64,000 nt of DNA from JAGVSZ01 sp035456405 (GCA_035456405.1 DATIDG010000027.1:1-64000); one strand, 5' to 3'; shown: positions 53,027 to 63,589, numbered from the stretch's first letter. Made by a program: numbers and translations. The notes: a model not told the origin generated them from the sequence alone.

Positions 53027-54639
53027 CCGCGAAGGAGATTCTCTTCGGCGAGGCGGCGCGCGCGAAGATCCTCCGCGGCGCGACGATACTCGCCGACGCC
53101 GTGCGCGGGACCCTCGGGCCCAAGGCGCGCACCGTGCTGCTGGAGCGGTCGTACGGCGCGCCGACGGTGATCAACTCGGGTGTGGCGGTCGCCAGGGAGA
53201 TCGAGCTTCCCGACCCGTTCGAGAACCTCGGCGCCCAGATGGTGCGCGAGGTCGCGGCCAAGACCTCGGAGGTCGCCGGGGACGGGACGACCACCGCGAC
53301 GCTGCTCGCGCATGCGACGGTGCGCGAAGGCATGAAGTACGTGGCGGCCGGCATGAACCCGATGGATCTGAAGCGCGGGATCGATCAGGCCGTGGCGGCG
53401 CTGGTGGATGCGCTCAAGAAGCTCGCGAAGCCGTGCGCGAGCCGGACGGAGATCGCCAACGTGGCGAGCATCTCCGCGAACAACGACCGCGCGATCGGCG
53501 AGCTGCTCGCCGACGCCATGGACAAGGTCGGGAAGGAGGGGGTCATCACCGTCGAGGACGGGTCCGGTCTCGCGAGCGAGCTGGACGTCGTCGAGGGCAT
53601 GCGGTTCGACCGCGGCTACCTGTCGCCGTATTTCATCAACCAGCCGGAGAAGCAGCGGGTCGTCCTGGAGGACCCGCTGATCCTCATGCACGACAAGAAG
53701 ATCTCCGCGATCGCGGACATGCTGCCGCTGCTGGAGAAAGTCGTCCAGGCGGCCAAGCCACTGCTCGTCATCGCCGAGGAGGTCGAGGGTGAGGCGCTCG
53801 CCACCCTCGTCGTGAACAGCCTGCGCGGCGTGCTCAAGGGGTGCGCGGTGAAGGCGCCGGGGTTCGGCGACCGGCGGAAGAGCATGCTGGAGGACCTCGC
53901 GATCCTCACCGGCGGCGCAGTGGTGGCCGAAGAGCTCGGGCTCAAGCTCGAGAGCGCGGGGCTCGACCGGCTCGGCCGGGCCAAGCGCGTGGAGATCGAC
54001 AAGGACAACACCACCATCATCGGCGGCGGGGGAGATCCGGCGCGCATCGAGGCGCGCGTTGCGCAGGTCAAGCGCGAGGTCAAGGATGCGACGAGCGACT
54101 ATGATCGCGAGAAGCTGCAGGAACGCGTGGCGAAGCTCGCGGGCGGCGTGGCGGTCGTCAAGGTCGGCGCCGCGACCGAGACCGAGATGAAGGAGCGCAA
54201 GGCGCGTTTCGAGGACGCCCTCCACGCGACGCATGCGGCGATCGAGGAGGGCATCCTGCCCGGCGGCGGCGTGGCGCTCCTGCGTGCCCGCGCCACGATC
54301 GGCGGGCTGCGCGGCGACAACCACGACCAGGACTGCGGGATCGGTATCGTGCTGCGAGCCGTCGAGGAGCCGCTGCGGCAGCTGGTGGTCAATTCGGGGC
54401 TCGAGCCCTCGATCGTGCTCGACCGCGTGCTGGCGGGCGACGGGGATTTCGGCTACAACGTCGCGACCGATGAATACGGGGACCTCGTCAAGATGGGCGT
54501 GCTCGATCCCTGCAAGGTCACGCGCACCGCGCTGCAGAACGCGGCGTCGATCGCGGGCCTCATCCTCACCACCGACTGCATTGTCGCGCGCCTGCCCGAG
54601 AAGGAGAGCGCGCACGGGATGGAGGAACAGGCGTACTGA
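53023..54639 (+). CDS. groEL: GroEL-type chaperonin, divergent second copy without GroES
   Basis: A 538-residue Hsp60. The ATPase residues are at canonical positions: D87 in GDGTTTATLL and D398 in FEDALHATHAA, and the EGILPGGGVALLRA block is intact. The sequence departs from typical proteobacterial GroEL in many places (for example TVINSGVAVAREIEL), and the C-terminus lacks the GGM repeat, ending EESAHGMEEQAY-like. No groES lies upstream; the CBS gene does. It is probably an accessory chaperonin for stress conditions, with the housekeeping groESL elsewhere (inference). Confidence 0.94.
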   Translation: MTAKEILFGEAARAKILRGATILADAVRGTLGPKARTVLLERSYGAPTVINSGVAVAREIELPDPFENLGAQMVREVAAKTSEVAGDGTTTATLLAHATVREGMKYVAAGMNPMDLKRGIDQAVAALVDALKKLAKPCASRTEIANVASISANNDRAIGELLADAMDKVGKEGVITVEDGSGLASELDVVEGMRFDRGYLSPYFINQPEKQRVVLEDPLILMHDKKISAIADMLPLLEKVVQAAKPLLVIAEEVEGEALATLVVNSLRGVLKGCAVKAPGFGDRRKSMLEDLAILTGGAVVAEELGLKLESAGLDRLGRAKRVEIDKDNTTIIGGGGDPARIEARVAQVKREVKDATSDYDREKLQERVAKLAGGVAVVKVGAATETEMKERKARFEDALHATHAAIEEGILPGGGVALLRARATIGGLRGDNHDQDCGIGIVLRAVEEPLRQLVVNSGLEPSIVLDRVLAGDGDFGYNVATDEYGDLVKMGVLDPCKVTRTALQNAASIAGLILTTDCIVARLPEKESAHGMEEQAY

Positions 54640-54670
54640 CCGAAGCGCTCCGGCCCGGGACGACGGCGAA

Positions 54671-56026
54671 ATGAACCCGCTCTCGAGCCCGCTGCTCACG
54701 GACCTGTATCAGCTCACGATGATGCAGGCCTACTTCGAGGCCGGCATGACCGCGCCGGCGGTGTTCGAGCTGTACGTGCGCAAGCTGCCGCCGGGCCGCA
54801 ATTTCCTGGTCGCGGCCGGTCTTGAGCAGGCGGTCGACTTCCTCGAGGGCCTGCGGTTCGGGGAGGACGAGCTCGAGTGGATCCGCTCGAGCGGCCACTT
54901 CAAACCGGAGTTCGCGGCGCGCCTCGCGGAGCTGCGCTTCACCGGCGACGTGCACGCGATGCCCGAAGGGACGGTGTTCTTCCCGGGCGAGCCGATCCTG
55001 CGCGTCACCGCGCCGATGCCCGAGGCGCAGCTCGTCGAATCGCGGCTCGTCAACCTCCTGCATTTCCAGGTCCTTGTCGCGTCGAAGGCGGCGCGCTCGG
55101 TGCTCGTCGCAAACGGCAGGCGGCTCATCGACTTCGGTATGCGGCGCGCGCACGGCGCCGAAGCCGGACTGCTCGCGGCGCGGGCGGCCTACCTCGCGGG
55201 GTTCGACGGCACCTCCGCGGTGCTGGCGGCGCCGCGCTTCGGCATCCCGGTGTTCGGGACCATGGCGCACTCCTTCGTGCAGTCGCACGAGAGCGAATCG
55301 AAGGCGTTCGAGCATTTCGCCCGCGCGTTCCCGCGCAACGCGCTGCTGCTGATCGACACCTACGACACGGTGGCCGCGGCCCGCAAGGTCGCCGCACTGG
55401 CGCCGGAGCTCGCGCGCGACGGCATCGCGCTGCGCGGCGTGCGGCTCGACAGCGGCGATCTCGACGCGCTTGCGCGCGCCGTGCGCGACGTCCTCGATGG
55501 CGCGGGCCTGCCGGACACGACGATCTTCGCCAGCGGCAATCTCGACGAGTACCGCGTGCGGGACCTCGTCGCCGCGGGCGCGCCGATCGACGCTTTCGGC
55601 GTCGGCACGAGCGTTGTCACCTCGGCGGACGCGCCGAGTCTCGACGCGGTCTACAAGCTGCAGGAATACGCGGGCGAGCCGCGGCGCAAGCGGTCGGCGG
55701 GAAAGGCGACCTGGCCCGGCCGCAAGCAGGTCTATCGGCATTACGGTGCGGACGGCCGGTTCGCGCGCGACGTCGTCACCGAGGAGAGGGACGTGCAACC
55801 CGGCGATGCGCTGATCGAGCAGGTGATGGGCGGCGGAAGACGGCTCCGGGCACTGCCCGCACTCGAGGCGTCGCGCGCCCGGGCCCGCGCGCAGCTCGCG
55901 CGTCTTCCCGCGTCGTTGCAGGCGCTCGAGGACGCCGCGGAACCCTACGCGGTCGAGATCGCGCCGTCGCTGCAGGCGCTGGCTGCCGCGGTCGACGCAG
56001 TGACCGAAGGGCGGGCGGGATCATGA
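54671..56026 (+). CDS. pncB: nicotinate phosphoribosyltransferase
   Basis: A 451-residue enzyme that converts nicotinate and PRPP to nicotinate mononucleotide, the entry of the NAD salvage pathway. It has LLTDLYQLTMMQAYFEAGM at the N-terminus, the phosphorylatable-His region AHSFVQSHESE, LRGVRLDSGDLDAL and GVGTSVVTSADAP. It follows groEL by 31 bp and overlaps the Lon-like gene by four bases, so NAD salvage is built into this operon. Confidence 0.95.
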   Translation: MNPLSSPLLTDLYQLTMMQAYFEAGMTAPAVFELYVRKLPPGRNFLVAAGLEQAVDFLEGLRFGEDELEWIRSSGHFKPEFAARLAELRFTGDVHAMPEGTVFFPGEPILRVTAPMPEAQLVESRLVNLLHFQVLVASKAARSVLVANGRRLIDFGMRRAHGAEAGLLAARAAYLAGFDGTSAVLAAPRFGIPVFGTMAHSFVQSHESESKAFEHFARAFPRNALLLIDTYDTVAAARKVAALAPELARDGIALRGVRLDSGDLDALARAVRDVLDGAGLPDTTIFASGNLDEYRVRDLVAAGAPIDAFGVGTSVVTSADAPSLDAVYKLQEYAGEPRRKRSAGKATWPGRKQVYRHYGADGRFARDVVTEERDVQPGDALIEQVMGGGRRLRALPALEASRARARAQLARLPASLQALEDAAEPYAVEIAPSLQALAAAVDAVTEGRAGS

Positions 56027-58473
56027 CGCGCGACAGCCTCCGCCCGCTCGCGAACGAGCTCCTCGCGCGACGCTGCGATCCGGCGACGCTCGGTTTCGAG
56101 ACGACGGCCGAGCTCGACGGGGCCACCGGGATCGTCGGACAGGACCGCGCGACCGAGGCGCTCTCGTTCGGGATCGGCGTCGCCCACGAGGGCTACAACG
56201 TCTTCGTCATGGGCCCGGCGCGGAGCGGCAAGCGGACGCTGGTGCAAAGCGCGCTCGCGGAGCGTGCACGCGGCGCGCCGATGCCTTCGGACTGGGTGTA
56301 CGTGAACGACTTCGCGGCCCCGCACCGGCCGATCGCGATCGAGCTCCCGGCCGGGCGCGGCGCGGCGCTGAAGGGCGACATGGAGCATCTGCTCGAGGAG
56401 CTGCGTTCGGCGATCCCGGCCGTCTTCGAGAGCGAGGAGTATGCGCACCGAGTCGAGCAAATCGACGCCCAGTTCACCGAGCAGCACGAGCGCGAGATGG
56501 GCGCGCTCGGGCAGGACGCGTCGCGCGAAGGGATCGCGCTGCTCCGCACCCCTGCCGGGTTCACCTTCGCGCCGCTCAAGAACGGCGAGATCATCGACGC
56601 CGAGGCCTTCGGCAAGCTTCCGGACGAGGAGCGGACCCGCATCGCAGACCTCATCGCGGGATTCCAGCAGCGGCTGGAGAAGCTCGTGCGCGCGACGCTG
56701 CGGTGGCGCAAGGAGCGCAACGAGCAGGTGCGCGCGCTCAACCGGGACATGATCCTGCTCTCGGTGGGGCAGCTCGTCGAGGAGATCACCCAGCGCTACG
56801 TCGAGTACCCCAAGGTCGTCGAGTACCTCAACGCGGTGCAGGGGGACGTGCTCGCGAACGCCGACGATTTCCGGCGGCCGACCGAAGGTCCGGCCGCGCT
56901 TCTCGGGCTCGGCGGCCAGACGACGGAACGCGAGTTCCACCGCTATGCGGTGAATCTCCTGGTCGACCGGCGCGGCGCCGCGGGCGTGGAGGTGATTTAC
57001 GCCGACCACCCGACGTACGCCAATCTGCTCGGCCGCATCGAGCACATGCAACACCTCGGCTCGCTCGTCACCGACTTCACCCTGGTGAAGGCCGGCGCCC
57101 TGCATCGCGCCAACGGCGGCTACCTCGTCCTCGACGCGCTGAAGGTGCTCACGCAGCCCTTCGCGTGGGAGGCCCTCAAGCGCGCCCTGACCCGGCGCGA
57201 GATCCGCATCGAGCCGATCAGCGAGCTGTGGGGCATCGCCTCCACCGTATCGCTCGAGCCCGAGCCGATCCCGCTCTCGGTCAAGGTGGTGCTGCTCGGC
57301 GAGCGCTATCTGTACTACCTCCTCCAGGCGCTCGACCCGGACTTCCCGCGGCTGTTCGAGGTCGTCGCGGATTTCGACGAGGCGCTCGACCGCACCGACG
57401 AGGCGAGCCGCGCCTTCGCGCGCATGATCGGCGGGCTGGCGCGCGAGGGCGGGCTGCTGCCGATCGAACGCGGCGCGGTCGCCCGGGCGATCGACTTCGC
57501 GGCGCGGCGGGCGGGGGACGCCCGCAAGCTTTCGGCCGACGTCGGCGTGCTCGCGCGGCTGCTAAGCGAGGCCGACGCCCACGCGCGCCAGGCGAAACGC
57601 GCCGCCGTCGTGGCCGCCGACATCGAGTCGGCGATCGCGGGGCGGGAGGCGCGCGCCGGCCGCCTGAAGCGGCGCGTGGACGAGCTCATCCTGCGCGGCA
57701 CGGTGCTCATCGACACCGCAGGTGCGCGCGTCGGCCAGGTGAACGGGCTGTCGGTGGTCGACCTCGGCGACTTCCCGTTCGGCGAGCCGACGCGGATCAC
57801 TGCGACGACCCGCGTCGGCGCGGGCGAAGTGATCGACATCCAGCGCGAGGTCGCGCTCGGCGGGCCGATCCACTCCAAGGGCGTGCTGATCCTGTCGCAG
57901 TTCCTGGCGGCGCGGTACTCCGGTAACCGGCCGCACTCGCTCGCGGCGAGCCTGGTCTTCGAGCAGACCTACAGCCAGGTCGAGGGCGACAGCGCGTCGC
58001 TCGCCGAGCTGTGCGCGCTCCTCTCGTCGCTGGCCGGCCTGCCGATCCGGCAGTCGCTCGCGGTGACGGGGTCGGTGAACCAGCTCGGCGAGGTGCAGGC
58101 GATCGGCGGGGTGAACGAGAAGATCGAGGGGTTCTTCGACATCTGCGCGGCGCGGGGCCTGACCGGCGACCAGGGCGTGATCATTCCCGCCGCCAACGTC
58201 GAGCACCTCATGCTGCACGACCGGGTCGCCGCCGCGGCGGCAGCGGGGCAGTTCCACGTATACGCCGCGCGGACCGTCGACGAGGCGATCGAGCTGCTGA
58301 CCGGCGTGCCCGCGGGTGAGCCCGAGCTCGCGAGCGACGCGCCGCAGCAGACCGTGAACGGACGGGTGGCGAGGCGGCTGAAGGAGCTGGCGGCGGCCAT
58401 GCGGCCCGAGCGGGCAGCGCCGCGCGCGGGCGCGGCCGTGCGCAAGGCGCGAGGACGGAATGGGCGACGCTGA
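56023..58473 (+). CDS. Lon-like ATP-dependent protease (LonB/AAA_32 type)
   Basis: An 816-residue protein. It has an N-terminal AAA region with Walker A (GPARSGKRT, K70), a large helical insertion, a second ATPase part (GALHRANGGYLVLDAL) and a C-terminal Lon protease domain with the Ser-Lys dyad S657 (VEGDSAS) and K700 (GGVNEKIEG). Unlike LonA it lacks the N-terminal substrate-binding domain. The C-terminus has a basic tail. It should degrade damaged or regulatory proteins in the cytosol. ATG 56023 overlaps pncB; longer in-frame extensions would run through pncB. Confidence 0.94.
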   Translation: MTRDSLRPLANELLARRCDPATLGFETTAELDGATGIVGQDRATEALSFGIGVAHEGYNVFVMGPARSGKRTLVQSALAERARGAPMPSDWVYVNDFAAPHRPIAIELPAGRGAALKGDMEHLLEELRSAIPAVFESEEYAHRVEQIDAQFTEQHEREMGALGQDASREGIALLRTPAGFTFAPLKNGEIIDAEAFGKLPDEERTRIADLIAGFQQRLEKLVRATLRWRKERNEQVRALNRDMILLSVGQLVEEITQRYVEYPKVVEYLNAVQGDVLANADDFRRPTEGPAALLGLGGQTTEREFHRYAVNLLVDRRGAAGVEVIYADHPTYANLLGRIEHMQHLGSLVTDFTLVKAGALHRANGGYLVLDALKVLTQPFAWEALKRALTRREIRIEPISELWGIASTVSLEPEPIPLSVKVVLLGERYLYYLLQALDPDFPRLFEVVADFDEALDRTDEASRAFARMIGGLAREGGLLPIERGAVARAIDFAARRAGDARKLSADVGVLARLLSEADAHARQAKRAAVVAADIESAIAGREARAGRLKRRVDELILRGTVLIDTAGARVGQVNGLSVVDLGDFPFGEPTRITATTRVGAGEVIDIQREVALGGPIHSKGVLILSQFLAARYSGNRPHSLAASLVFEQTYSQVEGDSASLAELCALLSSLAGLPIRQSLAVTGSVNQLGEVQAIGGVNEKIEGFFDICAARGLTGDQGVIIPAANVEHLMLHDRVAAAAAAGQFHVYAARTVDEAIELLTGVPAGEPELASDAPQQTVNGRVARRLKELAAAMRPERAAPRAGAAVRKARGRNGRR

Positions 58474-59263
58474 CCGGCAGGGCAGGCGCATCGTTCTCGC
58501 GATCGACACCGGCTCGCTGATCGGCCCAGCGCTCGAGGCGGCCGCGGCGCTCGCGGTGGGCCTGCAGAGCGAGCTCTCCGCGCTTTTCGTGGAGGACGAG
58601 CGGCTGATCCGCCTGGCGTCGCTGCCGGTCGCGCACGAGATCGGGCTTTCCTCGGCGCAGTGGCAGCGGATCGAGCTCCAGGACATGGAGCGCGCATTGC
58701 GGATCCAGGCCGAGCGCCTCCGCCAGGTCGTCGGCCAGACCGCGCGGCGGCTCACGTTGACGTGGACGCTCGAGGTCGTGCGCGGGGAGATCCTGTCCAC
58801 GTCGCTCGGCCGCATGGGCCCCGGGGATCTACTCGTGATCGGCAAGGGGCGGCTCCCCCGCCTGGCGCTCGGCGGCGCGACGGCGAAGGCCGGCACCTTT
58901 CCGGCGCTCGCTGCGCGGCCGGTGACCGTTCTGTTCAACGGGTCGGAAACGGCGGTGCGCGTGCTCGAGGCGGGACATGCAATCGCGCGGGCCGTTGCAG
59001 CCGAGCTGACGCTCCTCATCCCCGCGTCCGGGGCGGCGACGTTAGATGAGCGCCGCGGCCGGGCGGAGCGATGGCTGGCGGAGCGCGGCGCTGCCGCGCG
59101 CTACGTGAATGTCGCCTCCCGGGACCCCGCTGCGCTCGCGGCCGCGGTCCGGTCCCAGGGTGGCGGAATCCTCGTCTGGCCGACGCCGCCGGACAGCCGC
59201 GAGCTGGCGGCGCTCGCCCGGCTGATCGAGGAGGTCGGCTGCCCGGTGGTCGTGCTGCCCTAG
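58460..59263 (+). CDS. Usp-like protein, two weak universal-stress-like halves
   Basis: A 267-residue protein. The first half starts like a Usp (RIVLAIDTGSLIGPALEAAA, then ALFVEDERLIRLAS) and has GDLLVIGKG at the expected place. The second half (from about residue 150, RPVTVLFNGSETAVRVLEAG) repeats a similar alpha/beta pattern and ends EVGCPVVVLP. Canonical ATP-binding glycines are not evident. It overlaps the Lon-like gene by 14 bases. A regulatory or binding role in the stress operon is inferred. Confidence 0.8.
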   Translation: MGDADRQGRRIVLAIDTGSLIGPALEAAAALAVGLQSELSALFVEDERLIRLASLPVAHEIGLSSAQWQRIELQDMERALRIQAERLRQVVGQTARRLTLTWTLEVVRGEILSTSLGRMGPGDLLVIGKGRLPRLALGGATAKAGTFPALAARPVTVLFNGSETAVRVLEAGHAIARAVAAELTLLIPASGAATLDERRGRAERWLAERGAAARYVNVASRDPAALAAAVRSQGGGILVWPTPPDSRELAALARLIEEVGCPVVVLP

Positions 59264-59276
59264 AACCGCGGCCGGC

Positions 59277-60011
59277 ATGCCGACGAGCCGGGATTCCGCG
59301 CCGCCCCGCGAGATCGTGTTCCGCGTGCGCGGGATGGCGAAGGTCTACGTGATGGGCGAGGTCGAGGTGCACGCCCTGCGCGACGTCGATCTCGATCTCT
59401 ACGCGGGCGAGTTCGTCGTGCTGCTCGGCGCATCGGGCAGCGGCAAGTCGACGCTCCTCAACATCCTCGGCGGCCTCGACGTGCCCACCCGCGGCCGGCT
59501 CCTCTACCTCGACCACGACCTCACGGACGCCGGCGACGAGGCGCTCACGCGGTTCCGGCGCGAGCACGTGGGCTTCGTGTTCCAGTTCTACAACCTTATT
59601 CCGAGCCTGACGGCCCTCGAGAACGTCGCGCTCGTGACCGAGATCGCCGACTCGCCGATGGACCCGGAAGAGGCGCTGCGGCTCGTTGGCCTGGCCGAGC
59701 GCATGCACCACTTTCCGGCGCAGCTGTCGGGCGGCGAGCAGCAGCGCGTGGCGATCGCGCGCGCCGTCGCCAAGCGCCCCGACGTGCTCCTCTGCGACGA
59801 GCCCACCGGCGCGCTCGACTACGCGACCGGGAAGGTCGTGCTCGAGGTGCTGGCGCGCGTGAACGAGACGCTCGGCACGACGACCGTCGTCATCACGCAC
59901 AACGCGGCGATCGCGCGCATGGGCGACCGCGTGATCCGCATCTCGAGCGGAGCGATCGCCGCCGTGGAGACGAACCTCGCCCGCGCGCGGCCCGACGAGC
60001 TCAGCTGGTAG
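59277..60011 (+). CDS. ABC transporter ATP-binding protein, MacB/LolD type
   Basis: A 244-residue ATPase with Walker A GASGSGKSTLLNILGG (K57), the signature LSGGEQQRVAIARA and Walker B DVLLCDEPTGALD. The segment FVFQFYNLIPSLTALENV is typical of the MacB/LolD branch, which serves FtsX-type permeases. It starts 13 bp after the Usp-like gene and eight bp before the permease gene. Confidence 0.95.
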   Translation: MPTSRDSAPPREIVFRVRGMAKVYVMGEVEVHALRDVDLDLYAGEFVVLLGASGSGKSTLLNILGGLDVPTRGRLLYLDHDLTDAGDEALTRFRREHVGFVFQFYNLIPSLTALENVALVTEIADSPMDPEEALRLVGLAERMHHFPAQLSGGEQQRVAIARAVAKRPDVLLCDEPTGALDYATGKVVLEVLARVNETLGTTTVVITHNAAIARMGDRVIRISSGAIAAVETNLARARPDELSW

Positions 60012-60019
60012 GCGCCGCG

Positions 60020-62401
60020 ATGCTCCGGGGCTTTCGCCTCTCCGCGCTCGATCTGAAGCTCCTCCGCGAGCTCGTCCGCAGCCGCGGACACCTCGCGGCG
60101 GTCGCGCTCGTGACCGCGTGCGGCATCGCCTCGTTCGTGACCATGCGCGGATCGTACGAGGCGCTGGTCGCCGCGCAGGCGCGCTACTACGGCGAGTACC
60201 GGTTCGCGGACGTCTTCGCCGGCGCGAAGCGCGCGCCGCGCTCGCTGCTCGCGCGCATCGCCGCGCTCCCGGACGTGGCGGTCGTTTACGGCCGCATCGT
60301 GCGCGAGGTGAACCTGGATGTCCCCGGTCTGGCGGAGCCCGCGACCGGTCGGCTCGTCTCGATCCCGGAGTCGGGCGCGCCGGCGCTGAACGCGGTGCAT
60401 TTGCGCCGCGGGCGGCTGCCCGAACCCGGGTCACACGGCGAGGTGGTCGCGAGCGAGGCGTTCGCCGAGGCGAACGCGATCGTGCCCGGCACCGAGCTCG
60501 CGGGCGTGATGAACGGACGCTGGCAGAAGCTGCATATCGTGGGAATCGGCATCTCGCCAGAGTACGTGAACGAGATCCGCGGCGGGGACGTGTTCCCCGA
60601 CCATCGCCGCTTCGGCGTGCTGTGGATGGGCGAGGAGGCGATGGAGGCGGCCTTCGACATGAAGGGGGCGTTCAACGACCTCGCCCTGCGGCTTGCGGCG
60701 GGTGCCAGCGAGCGTGACGTGATTGCAGCGGTCGATGTGCTGCTCGCGCCGTACGGCGGGCTCGGGGCGTATCCGCGCGCGGACCAGCTGTCGCACCGCT
60801 TCCTCACCGACGAGATCGCGCAGGACCGGGTCACGGGCGCGATCGCGCCGGCGATCTTCCTCGCCGTCGCGGCGTTCCTCATCCACAACGTGCTGCTGCG
60901 CCTCGTCGCGCTGCAGCGCGCGCAGATCGGCGTGCTCAAGGCGTTCGGCTACTCTACCCGCGCGGTCGCGTGGCATTACATCAAGCTCGCGGCAGCGATG
61001 GTGCTGGTGGGCGCCGCAGTCGGCGTCGGCCTCGGGGTGTGGCTCGGCCACGGGCTCACGCGCCTGTACGAGAATTTTTTCCACTTCCCCGCGCTCGAGT
61101 TCGCGCTCAGCGGCGCGAACCTCGTCGGCGTGGCCGCGATCGCGGCGGCGACTGCCGCGCTCGGCGCCGGCATCGCGGTCCGCCGTGCCGCGCGGCTCGC
61201 CCCCGCCGAGGCGATGCGTCCCGAGTCGCCGCCGCAGTTCCGCCCGCTGGCGGTGGAGCGCCTCGGGCTGGTGCACCTCGTGCCGCTCGCGCTGCGCATG
61301 ATCTTCCGCCACATCGAGCGCCGGCCGACGCGGTGGGCGCTGTCGGTGGTCGGCCTCGCAGCCGCCACGGCCCTCCTCGTGATCTCGCGATTCTCGTTCG
61401 ACGCGCTGGACGAGATCGTCCGGGTCCAGTTCCGCGGGGCGATGCGCGAGGACGTGGCCGTCCTGCTGAACGAGGCCGCCCCCGACCGCGCCGTCCACGA
61501 GCTCGAGCGTCTGCCGGGCGTGCTGCGCGTCGAGCCGTACCGCGCGGTCGCCGCGCGGTTGCGGTTCGAGCACCGCGAGCGCCGCGTCGGGATCCTCGGG
61601 ATCGACCCTGACGCGACGTTGCGGCCGGTGCTCGACCGGCGCCTGGTCGCCGTTGCGGTGCCCGACGAGGGCCTCGTGCTCTCGGCGAAGCTCGCGGAGG
61701 TGCTCGGAATGCGTCCGGGCGACCGGGTGACCGTGGAGGTGCTCGAAGGCCGCCGCCCGGTGCGCGAGGTCGTGGTCGCCGGGCTCGTCGACGACGTCAT
61801 CGGCCTGAGCGCCTACATGCGCCGCGACGCGCTCGCGCGGCTCATGGGGGAGGCGCCGCGCGTGTCCGGCGCGTATCTCGCAACCGACCCGCTTGCGCTC
61901 GACGACCTGTACCGCCAGCTGAAGGCGATGCCCGCGGTCGCGGGCGTCACTCTGCGCGAAGCATCGCTCCGCAGCTTCCTCGACACCATTGCGGAGAACA
62001 CGCGCATCAGCACGACGGTGCTGGTGCTGTTCGCCTGCGCCATCGCCGCAGGGATGGTGTACAACGGCGCGCGCATCGCACTGTCCGAGCAGGCGATCGA
62101 GCTCGCCAGCCTGCGCATCCTCGGGTTCACGCAGCGCGAGGTCGGCGCGATGCTGATCGGCGAGCAGGCGATCACCACCGTCGTCGCGATCCCCGTGGGC
62201 TGCCTGATCGGCTACGGCGTCTGCGCGTGGCTGGTCACGCTGGTCGCGGGAGACGTGATCCGGCTGCCGCTGGCGATCAGCGCGCGCACCTACGTTTTCG
62301 CGGCCGGAACGATCGTCGCGACCGGGGTGCTCTCGGCAGGAATGGTGTTGTATAAGCTCCGCACGTTCGACCTGGTCTCGGTGCTGAAGACCCGTGAGTG
62401 A
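60020..62401 (+). CDS. FtsX-family ABC transporter permease
   Basis: A 793-residue membrane protein with a first helix near residues 25-50 and large periplasmic domains. Two FtsX-type helix groups are seen (about residues 270-400 and 670-790; for example VLLRLVALQRAQIGVLKAFG and LASLRILGFTQREVGAMLIG). It works with the ATPase upstream as a mechanotransmission-type exporter of the MacB/LolCDE superfamily. The exported substrate is unknown. It overlaps the adaptor gene by eight bases. Confidence 0.92.
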   Translation: MLRGFRLSALDLKLLRELVRSRGHLAAVALVTACGIASFVTMRGSYEALVAAQARYYGEYRFADVFAGAKRAPRSLLARIAALPDVAVVYGRIVREVNLDVPGLAEPATGRLVSIPESGAPALNAVHLRRGRLPEPGSHGEVVASEAFAEANAIVPGTELAGVMNGRWQKLHIVGIGISPEYVNEIRGGDVFPDHRRFGVLWMGEEAMEAAFDMKGAFNDLALRLAAGASERDVIAAVDVLLAPYGGLGAYPRADQLSHRFLTDEIAQDRVTGAIAPAIFLAVAAFLIHNVLLRLVALQRAQIGVLKAFGYSTRAVAWHYIKLAAAMVLVGAAVGVGLGVWLGHGLTRLYENFFHFPALEFALSGANLVGVAAIAAATAALGAGIAVRRAARLAPAEAMRPESPPQFRPLAVERLGLVHLVPLALRMIFRHIERRPTRWALSVVGLAAATALLVISRFSFDALDEIVRVQFRGAMREDVAVLLNEAAPDRAVHELERLPGVLRVEPYRAVAARLRFEHRERRVGILGIDPDATLRPVLDRRLVAVAVPDEGLVLSAKLAEVLGMRPGDRVTVEVLEGRRPVREVVVAGLVDDVIGLSAYMRRDALARLMGEAPRVSGAYLATDPLALDDLYRQLKAMPAVAGVTLREASLRSFLDTIAENTRISTTVLVLFACAIAAGMVYNGARIALSEQAIELASLRILGFTQREVGAMLIGEQAITTVVAIPVGCLIGYGVCAWLVTLVAGDVIRLPLAISARTYVFAAGTIVATGVLSAGMVLYKLRTFDLVSVLKTRE

Positions 62402-63589
62402 GACGAAGAGGAACGATCACCGGATGCGCCGCCTCGCGCTGCGGATTGCCCCGCTCGTGGTGCTCGCCGCGATCGCGGTGTGGGCGCTCCTGCCCGAGCC
62501 GATCGCGGTGGAGATTGGGGAGGCGCGGCGCGGGCCGATGCGGGTCACCGTCGACCAGCAGGCCGAGGTGCGCGTGCACGATCGGTACGTGGTCGCGGCG
62601 CCGGTCCCGGGCAAGCTGGTGCGCGTCGATCTGCACGACGGCGCGCCAGTGACCAAGGGCCAGGTGGTCGCCGTGCTCGAGCCGACGCCGATGGATCCGG
62701 TCGAGCGGCAGGAGGTGCTGGCCCGCCTGGAGGCCGCGCGGGCGCGGGTGACCGAGGCCGCGCGCAACGCCGAGCAGGCGCAAGCCGCGCTCGCGCAGAC
62801 GCGGCGGGATCGCGCGCGCACCGAGCAGCTCGTGGCCGAGCGCTTCATCTCCTCCGAGGCGGCCGAGAAGGCGCGCACGATCGAGACGACCGCGGTTGCT
62901 GCGCTCGAAGCGGCGCGGGCGCGCGAACGCGCGGCGCGCTTCGACGCGCAGGCGGCGGAGGCGGCGCTGCTCGCGGCGGACACGCAGGTTCGGCGACCCG
63001 GCCGCCTGGTGAGCCTCGCCGCGCCGGCGACCGGCCGGGTCCTGCGCGTCGCCGAGAAGAGCGAGCGCAGCCTGCCCGCGGGGACGCCGATCATGACGAT
63101 CGGCGACCCTAGCCGACTCGAGATCGTCGCCGACGTGCTGTCCACCGACGCGGTGAAGATCGCGGCCGGCGCCGAGGTGCTGATCGATCAGTGGGGCGGC
63201 GACCGCGTGCTGAAGGGCAGGGTGCGCCTCGTCGAGCCCTACGCCTACACGAAGGTGTCCGCGCTGGGAATCGAGGAAAAGCGCGTGAACGTGATCATCG
63301 ACCCGGTCGAGACGCTCGAGCCGCTCGGGGACGGCTACCGGGTCGAGACGCGGATCGTCGTCTGGTCGGCACCCGACGTCCTGAAGATCCCGGCCAGCGC
63401 GCTCTTTCGCGCCAACGGCGCCTGGCACGTGTTCAGCGTCGCGGACGACCGCGCGACCCGGCGCGCGATCGAGGTGGGACATCGCAACCCCGACGAGGCC
63501 GAGGTCCTCTCGGGGCTCGACGCGGGCGCGCGCGTGGTGCTCTACCCGCCCGGCGATCTCGCGTTGGGTTCGCGTGTGACGCCGCGGCG

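Noticed and set aside
54877..58473. A 1198-codon frame including the Lon-like protease
   Set aside because: The extra N-terminal part is pncB read in the wrong frame; ATG 56023 overlaps the pncB stop and fits the family.
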